Shown: positions 1 to 5,674 of the stretch, piece by piece | Position numbering within the stretch: position 1 is the first letter of the stretch | How the letters are laid out: each line of letters opens with the position of its first letter | Made by a program: the position numbers and the translations under genes | Notes under the pieces: generated by a model | Database searches by the model: none | Seen by the model: only the letters and a program-made list of their open reading frames with translations | Told to the model about the DNA's origin: nothing | Source: Elusimicrobiota bacterium | GTDB taxonomy: Bacteria; CG03; SLGR01; PWQF01 | NCBI GenBank assembly: GCA_003556865.1 | Contig: PWQF01000076.1 | Span: forward strand, 1-5,703 | Direction of reading: 5' to 3' | DNA: 5,703 bases

Positions 1-1086
1 CTGGCGCTGGGAGCTTTACTCCCATTTATACTGCCTCTTCAAAGCAGGAAAGATAAGGAAGAAGCAGGAGAGATAAAAAAGAAGTACCGGGAATATTTTG
101 CCCGGGAACTGAAAGATGTATCGCAGATGAGGGCCGGGATTAATCTACTCCAGGGTAAGGAGGCAAGAAGGGGCGCATTGAAATCCGGGCTGGAGAAGAG
201 AAATGAAAAGATAGGAGAGTGCAGGCAGGATATTGAAAAAATATTCTTTGAAATATGCTCCTCGGTTCCCCCGAAGGAGGAGTGGAATGAAAAAATATCT
301 TTTTTTGAAAAGGAAAGACGAAAAAAGAATAAAAAGATAAATGACCTGCAGGTTAAGATATCTTCACTTAATGTGGAAGAAACTGAACTGAGCCGCCGGC
401 CGGCCCCGGTTAGTTATGACCGGGAAGAGGAGAAAGAAATATCCCTGGAACTGGAGGAGAGCAGGCAGATGTTGGGCCGGATGCAGAATTCCCTGGAGGA
501 AATAAAGATAAAGATAAGAAATATTACCTCTTCCGAAGCTATTTCCGATGAGAAGCTTATTGACGGGTTAATGAAAGCCCGTGAGGAGGCGCTTAAGGAA
601 TACAGGGAAAGCACTGCCTCTATAATCGGCCAGAGGTGCCTGGCCGGCGCCGTAAAAAAGCTCTCGGACGTGGAGGAGGATAAGATAAGAAAAGCCCTAC
701 AAAAAGATAGGGTTAAGGAACCGGTAAAAAAACTGACATCCAGATACAGTTCCCTTAATATCAAGCAGGACTCTCTCTATCTTTCAGATGATTTCTCAGA
801 ATTTTCCCTTAATGATTTAAGTACTGCCGCCAGGGAACAGGTATTCCTGGGACTCCGGATGGGTATGGCTGCCGAAATTATGGGAAAAGAGAGGCTCTTT
901 TTCATACTTGACGATGCATTCCAGCACTCTGACTGGGAGAGGCGGAAAGAGATGGGGGAAAAGACTGCTGCCCTTTCAGGTGCCGGCTGGCAGATCTTTT
1001 ATTTTACAATGGATGACCATATCCGGGACCTTTTTAAGGAGCTGGGTTCAAAAATACCCGGAAAATTTGTTTACAGGGAAATCTGA
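1..1086 (+). CDS. SMC/Rad50-like ATPase of the YhaN type, C-terminal part (5' end outside window)
   Basis: The frame is open from base 1, so this is the last 361 residues of a longer protein. Seen: a hydrophobic stretch at residues 1-13 (LALGALLPFILPL), then about 220 charged, Glu/Lys-rich residues of coiled-coil character, then an ATPase head half. The head has an ABC-signature-like LSTAAREQ (273-280), a Walker B strand FFILDDAF (300-307) followed by the D-loop-like QHSD, and a final FYFTMDDH strand where the H-loop lies. Known: Rad50/SMC proteins form the ATPase from both ends of the chain, and YhaN-type members carry a membrane-like hydrophobic segment in the middle of the coiled coil and the LDD form of Walker B. 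Inferred: DNA end or repair ATPase, possibly partnered by a Mre11/YhaO-like nuclease upstream. A general SMC-like or RecN-like ATPase is the alternative. The Walker A half is not in the window. Confidence 0.8.
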   Translation: MALGALLPFILPLQSRKDKEEAGEIKKKYREYFARELKDVSQMRAGINLLQGKEARRGALKSGLEKRNEKIGECRQDIEKIFFEICSSVPPKEEWNEKISFFEKERRKKNKKINDLQVKISSLNVEETELSRRPAPVSYDREEEKEISLELEESRQMLGRMQNSLEEIKIKIRNITSSEAISDEKLIDGLMKAREEALKEYRESTASIIGQRCLAGAVKKLSDVEEDKIRKALQKDRVKEPVKKLTSRYSSLNIKQDSLYLSDDFSEFSLNDLSTAAREQVFLGLRMGMAAEIMGKERLFFILDDAFQHSDWERRKEMGEKTAALSGAGWQIFYFTMDDHIRDLFKELGSKIPGKFVYREI

Positions 1087-1091
1087 TATAA

Positions 1092-1499
1092 TTGTTTTTC
1101 AGTTCTAAAATTTTTCTTTTACTTTTTGCTGCTTTTCTGGTTCTTGGCGGATTATACCGGGTTGTTTCTCTTTTCGGATTATCTTATTATACCCTGTTTC
1201 TCATCTGCGGCCTTGGATTACTTTCTTTAGGCATAAGGGAAATATTATATTCGGTAAGGCCCTCAGGAGGCAAAGCCACTTTTAAAAGGAAAATCGTGCG
1301 CGATAAGGCTATTATTAAAAGATCTTCTTTTAACCCCCGTGAACATAGAAATAAAAACCAAGTTGAAGATATAAGCTGTCCTAAATGCGGTTCCCGGATG
1401 AAGCTGAGAACCGCCCGCAGGGGAGTATATGCCGGAAGAAAATTTTACGGCTGTCTCCGGTTTCCTTTATGCAGGGGGATAAAAAATATTCCCTGTTAA
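1092..1499 (+). CDS. Two-helix membrane protein with topoisomerase-type C4 zinc finger
   Basis: A 135-residue protein. The start is TTG: an in-frame stop lies directly before it (1089-1091) and no ATG, GTG or TTG follows until after both membrane helices. A weak AGGGAA (1075-1080) lies 11 bases upstream, inside the end of the ATPase gene. Seen: hydrophobic helices at about residues 7-23 and 33-51, a basic linker (about 55-90), then a zinc finger with Cys96, Cys99, Cys121 and Cys127 (CPKC, then C-x5-C) and the typical LRTARRG and YGC...C-RG pattern. Known: this finger (zf-C4_Topoisom) binds DNA at the C terminus of bacterial topoisomerase I and recurs as an accessory domain in unrelated proteins. 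Inferred: a membrane-tethered nucleic-acid-binding protein, translated with the ATPase in front (5-base gap). The exact role is unknown. The domain call is firm; the start codon is less so. Confidence 0.8.
   Translation: MFFSSKIFLLLFAAFLVLGGLYRVVSLFGLSYYTLFLICGLGLLSLGIREILYSVRPSGGKATFKRKIVRDKAIIKRSSFNPREHRNKNQVEDISCPKCGSRMKLRTARRGVYAGRKFYGCLRFPLCRGIKNIPC
1475..1493 (+). other. Weak stem-loop at the end of the zinc-finger gene
   Basis: GGGGATA (1475-1481) can pair with TATTCCC (1487-1493) through one G-U pair, with a five-A loop. It lies inside the last codons of the gene and is followed by TGTTAAAATATTTT rather than a clean T run, so it is at best a poor terminator. It could modestly reduce read-through into the enzyme I gene. 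Confidence 0.25.
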
Positions 1500-1524
1500 A
1501 ATATTTTAAATATTTTGCTATAAT
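1496..1524 (+). promoter_or_regulatory. Probable sigma-70 promoter with extended -10, upstream of enzyme I
   Basis: TATAAT at 1519-1524 is a perfect -10 box and is preceded by TG one base away (TGCTATAAT), the extended -10 form. A 4-of-6 match to the -35 box, TTAAAA (1496-1501), lies 17 bases upstream. Transcription would start near 1531, leaving a leader of about 32 bases before the first possible ATG (1563) or about 83 bases before the second (1614). The spacer is made almost entirely of two back-to-back copies of AAATATTTT (1499-1507 and 1508-1516). Inferred from sequence only, but the position in the only sizeable gap between genes 2 and 3 supports it. Confidence 0.55.
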
Positions 1525-1562
1525 AAACCAGTACCAAAAATTTAAAAATATGGGTAAAAATT

Positions 1563-3209
1563 ATGGCTGAAAAAGAGAAGAGAGAAAAACTGACCGCTAA
1601 AAGAGAGATTAAAATGAAGGGCCGGCCCCTTAGCAGGGGGGTGGCTGTGGCACGGGTATGCCTTTTTAATGATACTATTCACCGCCGGCCGGTGTTTTTT
1701 AATATTAATGAAGCAGATGTGGAGAAAGAAAAGAAAAGGGTTAAGGAAGCCTTTGCGCGGGCTGAATCAAATACAGATAAAATAAAAAAAGAGGCTGAAA
1801 AAAATATAGGGCCTTCGGAAGCTGCAATCTTTTCCGCCCACATTATGATGCTTAAGGACAGGACCCTTAGAAAAAAGATATTTGAGGCAATAGAAAATAA
1901 ACACCTTAATGCCGAGGCGGCGGTAAAAGATATATTTGACGAATATGAAGCCCGCCTGTCTTCGGTAGAAAACAAGTATGTAAGGGAAAGGGTTTCGGAT
2001 ATTTCTGAAATAAAGAAGGGGATTCTTTCTTCCCTGGGGGAGAGCACTCCCACGTTTAACTGCCAGGAACAGTCATACTGCGTAAGGGGCCGCAACAGGA
2101 TAGTGGTGGCCGAAGAAATGACCCCCCAGTTTACAATGAATATGGATAAGGCCAAAGTTGCAGCTTTTCTTACAGAAAGGGGAGGCAAAACTTCCCACGC
2201 TGCAATACTGGCCCGCGCGCTGGGTATCCCCGCCGTAAGCGGACTGAAAGGCATACACAGCCTGCTTGACTGCGGCAAAGAAGTTGCGGTTGACGGGGAA
2301 AAAGGGGAGGTTATAATAAACCCTTCAGAGGAAACGGTTTCCGCTTTGAGGGAAAAAGAAGGAAAAAACTTTAAAACCCTCTCTAAAGTAGCTCCGGTGG
2401 AAAAGGTAAGGGTCTTTGCAAATATTAATACTTACCAGGACCTGGAAGAGGCAATTGAGATGGATGCCGAGGGTGTCGGTCTTTACCGGACCGAGTTTGA
2501 GTTTATAGTTTCCGGAAAAATACTTTCAGAAGAAGAGCAGTATGAGCGCTATGTAAAGATAATAAAAAAAATGGGGGGAAAACCGGTTTACTTCAGGGCG
2601 CTGGACCTTGGGAGCGATAAGCCCGCTCCCGGGCTTAAATATATGAGGGAGGAAAACCCGGCCCTCGGACTGAGGGGCGCCCGCCTGCTGGAATCAAACC
2701 TTAAGCTTCTTAAAACCCAGGCCAGGGCTCTGGCAAGGGCTTCCGCGGAAGGTAAGGCGCATGTTATGATCCCCATGATAGTAAGCAGCAGGCAGTTTAC
2801 AGATATAAAAAAAGAATTTTTTTCAGCCATAGAGGATATAAAGGAATCAAATATATCCTTCGGGGCTATGTTTGAGGTCCCTTCCGCCTGCCTTGACGCC
2901 CGGGAAATATTAAAGGAATCCCATTTTGCCAGCATAGGAAGCAACGACCTGATACAATACCTGTTTGCAGTGGACAGGAATAACGATTCTGTAGCCTATG
3001 CTTATGATCCGGACCGTGAAGTTTTCTGGAATCTTTTACGGTCAATTGCGGATGCGGCTTCGGAATGGGACCGGCCCATCTCCATATGCGGAGAGATTGC
3101 GGCGGAACCTAAGTACCTGGAAAAGATACTTGACAGCGGCATAAGCACGGTTAGCGTAAGCCCCCGGTTTATACCTGAGGTAAGGAGCAGCGCTTCTGCT
3201 CTTAAGTAA
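1563..3209 (+). CDS. ptsI: Phosphoenolpyruvate-protein phosphotransferase (PTS enzyme I)
   Basis: Cytoplasmic first enzyme of the PTS: it takes phosphate from phosphoenolpyruvate onto a histidine and hands it to HPr. Seen in 548 residues: an N-terminal HPr-binding/linker region (about 19-150, with AIFSAHIMMLKD), the swivelling phosphohistidine domain with GGKTSHAAILAR (active His212), and a C-terminal barrel with GVGLYRTEF (Arg309), FRALDLGSDKP (Arg345), NPALGLRGAR, FGAMFEVP (Glu438), SIGSNDLIQY and CGEIA (catalytic Cys509). All key residues are present, so it should be active. It is slightly shorter than the 570-575 residues of E. coli and B. subtilis enzyme I. The family usually begins just before the GxAxSxG-like segment, so ATG 1614 (MKGRPLSRG, 531 residues) may be the true start; neither start has a strong ribosome-binding site. 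There is no GAF domain, so it is not the PtsP form. No typical HPr gene is adjacent. Confidence 0.95.
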   Translation: MAEKEKREKLTAKREIKMKGRPLSRGVAVARVCLFNDTIHRRPVFFNINEADVEKEKKRVKEAFARAESNTDKIKKEAEKNIGPSEAAIFSAHIMMLKDRTLRKKIFEAIENKHLNAEAAVKDIFDEYEARLSSVENKYVRERVSDISEIKKGILSSLGESTPTFNCQEQSYCVRGRNRIVVAEEMTPQFTMNMDKAKVAAFLTERGGKTSHAAILARALGIPAVSGLKGIHSLLDCGKEVAVDGEKGEVIINPSEETVSALREKEGKNFKTLSKVAPVEKVRVFANINTYQDLEEAIEMDAEGVGLYRTEFEFIVSGKILSEEEQYERYVKIIKKMGGKPVYFRALDLGSDKPAPGLKYMREENPALGLRGARLLESNLKLLKTQARALARASAEGKAHVMIPMIVSSRQFTDIKKEFFSAIEDIKESNISFGAMFEVPSACLDAREILKESHFASIGSNDLIQYLFAVDRNNDSVAYAYDPDREVFWNLLRSIADAASEWDRPISICGEIAAEPKYLEKILDSGISTVSVSPRFIPEVRSSASALK

Positions 3210-3215
3210 GAAGCG
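3191..3215 (+). other. Stem-loop across the enzyme I stop codon
   Basis: CGCTTCT (3191-3197) is perfectly complementary to AGAAGCG (3209-3215), with an 11-base loop that ends in the first two bases of the stop codon. No T run follows (TAAAGTAATG), so it does not look like an intrinsic terminator. It might shape mRNA processing between the enzyme I and ferritin genes, or be chance. Confidence 0.25.
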
Positions 3216-3251
3216 TAAAGTAATGTAAAAGTTATTAAGGAGAATATTAAA

Positions 3252-3761
3252 ATGAATGAGAAAATTAACAGGGAGTTTAATGCCCAGATGATCAGGGAGT
3301 TTTATTCAGCCTACCTGTACCTGTCAATGGCCTCGTATTTTGATTCGGTAAACCTTGAGGGTTTTGCCAGCTGGATGAAAATGCAGGCCCGGGAAGAGAT
3401 GTATCACGGAATGAAATTTTATGATTTTATAATTGACAGGGGGGGAAATATCCAGCTGGAGGATATAAAAGGGGAAGAGGCTGTATGGAAAAGCCCTGTT
3501 GAAGTTTTTGAGCATACCCTTAGCCACGAAAAAAAGGTTACCTCATTTATAAATGACCTGGTGGATATGGCAATTGAAGAGTCCGATCATGCAGCAAACA
3601 ATTTCCTTCAATGGTTTGTTTCCGAGCAGGTAGAGGAAGAGTCCACTGCCGACGGCATACTTCAAAAACTTAAGCTGACCGGAAAGGATAGCCGGGCCCT
3701 TTTTATGATTGATAATGAACTGGGCCGGCGGGTTTTTTCTCCACCTTCGGAGGGTAAATAA
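3252..3761 (+). CDS. ftnA: Non-haem bacterial ferritin (FtnA type)
   Basis: An iron-storage protein that oxidises Fe(II) and deposits it inside a 24-subunit cytoplasmic shell. Seen: 169 residues, close to E. coli FtnA (165), with the four-helix-bundle pattern. All ferroxidase residues are present one position below the E. coli numbering: Glu16, Tyr23, Glu49 and His52 (EEMYH), Glu93, Gln126 and Glu129 (SEQVEEE). The FLQWFVSEQ segment is diagnostic. No methionine suited to axial haem binding as in bacterioferritin stands out. AAGGAG (3237-3242) lies nine bases before ATG, a strong start signal. It follows enzyme I by 42 bases and precedes the next gene by 14, so it is probably co-transcribed downstream. 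No Fur-box-like palindrome is visible just ahead of it. The C-terminal tail VFSPPSEGK is short and unremarkable. The family call is secure. Confidence 0.95.
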   Translation: MNEKINREFNAQMIREFYSAYLYLSMASYFDSVNLEGFASWMKMQAREEMYHGMKFYDFIIDRGGNIQLEDIKGEEAVWKSPVEVFEHTLSHEKKVTSFINDLVDMAIEESDHAANNFLQWFVSEQVEEESTADGILQKLKLTGKDSRALFMIDNELGRRVFSPPSEGK

Positions 3762-3775
3762 GGAGGGCTTAAACC

Positions 3776-4300
3776 ATGCCCAAAAAAAAGGAAGAAAATA
3801 AAAAAGAGGAAGGCTGCTTTAAAAGCTTCACCCTTTTTCTTCTGCTTGTTCTCGGAGGCCTGTTTCTGGTAGTGTTTGCGGGCTACCGGTGCATCCGTCC
3901 GATGGTTTTAGAAAATACCGCTCATTTTGAAGAGTCAGCTTTTAATTTCAGCCCGCCGGACGGATTTGTTTCCAGGAGGGCCCCCCTTTTACCCCGGGAC
4001 TCCGGCATAAAGCTGGCTCTCTTCTCCGGAAGGGAGGATAGAGAAGAAAGCTTAAACAGCTTTTCTTCTGCCATTTCCGCCGGAGGGTGGAGGAGGCAAG
4101 AAACGGGTGAAGTGATAAAAGAGGCCAAAAAAAGCGCCTCTTTCGGTTTAAGTCTGCTCAAGCGAAAGGGAAATAGCCTCTTTTTTACCCGTGGCGATAA
4201 TTTTCTGCATATAAATGTTTTCAGATTCTGGGGCAGAAGCTATGCGTTTATCGTATCCGGTAAGAAAAAACTACTTGCAGCAGATGAAGATCTTTTTTAA
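3776..4300 (+). CDS. Single-pass membrane protein with extracytoplasmic domain, function unknown
   Basis: I do not recognise a family. Seen in 174 residues: a very basic and acidic N terminus (MPKKKEENKKEE), one strong hydrophobic helix at about 18-37 (FTLFLLLVLGGLFLVVFAGY), and a soluble domain of about 135 residues. The Lys-rich start predicts the N terminus inside and the C-terminal domain outside the membrane. That domain contains SPPDGF near its start, a GWRR segment (about 98-101), then alternating hydrophobic strands (SLFFTRGDNFLHINVF, YAFIVSG), suggesting a small alpha/beta fold of the kind found in exported sensor or accessory domains; this is inference only. AGGAGGG (3761-3767) lies eight bases before ATG, an excellent start signal that begins at the last base of the ferritin stop codon. 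Its last 17 bases overlap the following lipoprotein gene, suggesting a shared transcript and perhaps a shared job at the envelope. Confidence 0.75.
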   Translation: MPKKKEENKKEEGCFKSFTLFLLLVLGGLFLVVFAGYRCIRPMVLENTAHFEESAFNFSPPDGFVSRRAPLLPRDSGIKLALFSGREDREESLNSFSSAISAGGWRRQETGEVIKEAKKSASFGLSLLKRKGNSLFFTRGDNFLHINVFRFWGRSYAFIVSGKKKLLAADEDLF

Positions 4301-4778
4301 GCTTGTTTTAGGGGCCTCGCTATTATTTTTTTCGGGCTGCGGAGCCAGGAAACCGGCTTTGGAAAATGAGATAAATGAAGTTTATATGGAAAAAGAGATA
4401 GAGTTTAAAACAGTAGAAAAAGATTATTACGGTGGGCTTTCCCGGGAAAAAAAGATAATAATTAAAGACCCTTCCTCCTGGGAAGAGCTTTGGGGCCGCC
4501 TTTACGAGGGAAGGGTGCCATCTCCTCCTCTTCCCCGGGTAAACTTAAAAAAAGAAGTTATTGCCGCTATTTTTATGGGCAAAAAACCCACCGGAGGCTA
4601 CCGCGCACTTATAAAAAATATTTATTTTTCTGAAAAGAGTTTAAAGATTTACTACAGGTTCATATCCCCTCCCCCCGGGTCTATTTTAACCCAGGCATTC
4701 ACCAGTCCTTTCCATATTGTTTCATTTAGGGTTCCGGGGGAGTTCGGGGAAGTTAAGTTTAAGAAAATTGACGATTAA
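4284..4778 (+). CDS. PrcB-like lipoprotein (protease-complex-subunit family)
   Basis: Seen: from ATG 4284, 164 residues with a lipoprotein signal, MKIFFKLVLG then a hydrophobic core and FSGC with the lipid-bearing Cys19. A PrcB_C-like domain follows at about 60-160: SSWEELWGRLYEG (64-76), strand EVIAAIFMGKKPTGGY (91-106) and SPFHIVSF (141-148), the family's most conserved pieces. Known: PrcB of Treponema denticola is a lipoprotein that stabilises the dentilisin protease PrtP; most other family members have no known partner. No protease gene lies in the window, so a protease role is not supported here. The start was chosen because it gives a normal signal peptide; upstream ATGs at 4242 and 4215 would add 14 or 23 residues before it. 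No start has a good ribosome-binding site, so it probably relies on coupling with the preceding gene, which it overlaps by 17 bases. Confidence 0.8.
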   Translation: MKIFFKLVLGASLLFFSGCGARKPALENEINEVYMEKEIEFKTVEKDYYGGLSREKKIIIKDPSSWEELWGRLYEGRVPSPPLPRVNLKKEVIAAIFMGKKPTGGYRALIKNIYFSEKSLKIYYRFISPPPGSILTQAFTSPFHIVSFRVPGEFGEVKFKKIDD

Positions 4779-5388
4779 AAGCATAGGTGTGGATATAGAC
4801 GGGGTAATAGTGGATACTCCCCGGGTTTTCTTGGATTATATAGAAAAAATAACCGGCAAAAAATTTTCCCGGGATCAGGTAACCTCCTATTTTTTTCATC
4901 AGTGCCTGGATATAGATGAGGAAGTATTTCACCGGGCAATGAAAGAAATGATTGATGACTGCATATGGGGGAGCATATCTTTTTATGATGGGGCACTGGA
5001 GGCGCTTAGAAAAGCTGCTGAAAAACATAGGCTATATATTGTAACCTCCCGGCCGGAGAGCGCGGTAAAACCCACCTTAAAATGGCTAAAGGATTGGAAG
5101 ATAAAAACAGAAGAAGTAGTATTTACCTCAATGGATTCAAAACTTTCTTTCCTGAAAGCAAAAAAAATAGATCTTGACTATTTCATTGAGGACCGTTTGG
5201 AGTTTGCAGTGGAAATAGCTCCTGCCGTAAAAAAAGTTTTTCTGGTGGACAGGCCCTGGAACAGGCAGGGGGCTTTAAAGGAAAAAATAGCTCGTGTCCC
5301 GGGCCTTAAACAGGCTTTTGATATAATTGAGGATCCCGGCCTGCTTACAGGAAGAGCCTTGACAAATAAGAAAAAAAATATAATCTAA
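4768..5388 (+). CDS. HAD-superfamily phosphatase, 5'(3')-deoxyribonucleotidase-like
   Basis: Seen in 206 residues: HAD motif I GVDIDGVIVD (nucleophile Asp9, acid/base Asp11), a helical cap region (about 17-72), motif II YIVTSRPE (Thr93), a lysine around Lys125 suited to motif III, and motif IV YFIEDR (Glu141, Asp142) followed by VFLVDRPWNR, like the closing D-x-P-x-N of the NT5C family. Known: this family removes phosphate from nucleoside monophosphates in the cytoplasm, but substrates vary widely within HAD enzymes. Inferred: a nucleotidase or similar small-molecule phosphatase. The start is uncertain: TTG 4768 places MTIKSIG directly before motif I, as expected, and overlaps the lipoprotein gene by 11 bases. 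TTG 4717 would add 17 residues unlike the family. Neither has a clear ribosome-binding site, which suggests translational coupling. The tail after about residue 188 is Lys-rich and probably disordered. Confidence 0.85.
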   Translation: MTIKSIGVDIDGVIVDTPRVFLDYIEKITGKKFSRDQVTSYFFHQCLDIDEEVFHRAMKEMIDDCIWGSISFYDGALEALRKAAEKHRLYIVTSRPESAVKPTLKWLKDWKIKTEEVVFTSMDSKLSFLKAKKIDLDYFIEDRLEFAVEIAPAVKKVFLVDRPWNRQGALKEKIARVPGLKQAFDIIEDPGLLTGRALTNKKKNII

Positions 5389-5433
5389 TCAACAGGAGAA
5401 AAAGGTTTATTACCGGAGGCCATTAAAATAGAT

Positions 5434-5583
5434 ATGGAAGAAAGCTATATAGCTTTTAAAAGGTTGCTAAAGGTCATACCCGCCCGTAAGAGTCAGGTTA
5501 ATCTTAACTGCAGGGGATTCTCTTTCCCCGTCAACTTCTGCTATTTTATTAAAATTTCTTTAAAGCCAGGGGGGGGGCTGTGA
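5434..5583 (+). CDS. Possible small protein (49 aa), faintly HPr-like, perhaps a remnant
   Basis: From ATG 5434 the frame encodes 49 residues; it is open upstream to the preceding gene's stop at 5386-5388. The nearest ribosome-binding word, GGAGG, is 14 bases away, which is too far for comfort. Seen: the pattern AFKRLL, ARKSQVNLNC, then FPVNFCYFIKISLKPG. By eye this follows the layout of HPr-like proteins (a helix, a KF-x-S-x-(I/V)-x-L strand, then VNAKSI-x-x-(I/L)-x-SL), including the divergent short Firmicute forms that lack the active-site histidine motif. There is no GLHARPA motif, so it could not act as a normal PTS carrier. The frame ends just after nine consecutive G, where a one-base slip would extend it by 36 codons. 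It may be a divergent gene, a decayed one, or chance. The weak likeness is inference. Confidence 0.3.
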   Translation: MEESYIAFKRLLKVIPARKSQVNLNCRGFSFPVNFCYFIKISLKPGGGL

Positions 5584-5593
5584 CTAAGGTCAC
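5580..5593. repeat. Small inverted repeat GTGAC-TAAG-GTCAC
   Basis: GTGAC (5580-5584) and GTCAC (5589-5593) are perfect inverted copies around a four-base centre. The site lies at the upstream edge of, and one base into, the possible -35 element (5593-5598) for the gene starting at 5691, a common place for an operator. It is too short, and lacks a T run, to be a terminator. A chance palindrome of this size is possible. Confidence 0.3.
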
Positions 5594-5620
5594 TGAAATG
5601 AGCATATTAACATTTATAAT
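5593..5620 (+). promoter_or_regulatory. Possible sigma-70 promoter for the gene at 5691
   Basis: TATAAT at 5615-5620 is a perfect -10 box. CTGAAA (5593-5598) matches the -35 consensus at four of six positions, with a 16-base spacer. Transcription would begin near 5627, giving a leader of about 64 bases. AT-rich sequence often produces TATAAT by chance, so this is tentative. Its position after the last operon gene and ahead of a new ribosome-binding site favours it. Confidence 0.4.
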
Positions 5621-5674
5621 AGAAACAGGGAAAACAAAAAATTTCAGTTCAGTAAATTATGAGAATATTTTTCT

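Noticed and set aside
390..408. Clustered GCCGGCCGG words here and near 1618 and 1681 as possible repeats
   Set aside because: They fall in different codon contexts and reflect general richness in CCGG words across the coding sequence, not a repeat family.
414..764. Minus-strand open frame within the ATPase gene
   Set aside because: Shadow of the coiled-coil coding sequence; Ser/Phe-rich product typical of antisense to Glu/Lys-rich codons, with no start signal.
1679..2278. 199-residue minus-strand frame inside enzyme I
   Set aside because: Lies opposite highly conserved enzyme I motifs, so the plus strand is clearly coding; the product has no recognisable pattern.
3191..3215. Stem-loop after enzyme I as an intrinsic terminator
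   Set aside because: Seven base pairs with an 11-base loop and no following T run; kept only as a low-confidence structure.
4215..4283. Longer start for the PrcB-like lipoprotein
   Set aside because: It would put 23 polar or charged residues ahead of a normal lipoprotein signal peptide and enlarge the overlap with the upstream gene to 86 bases.
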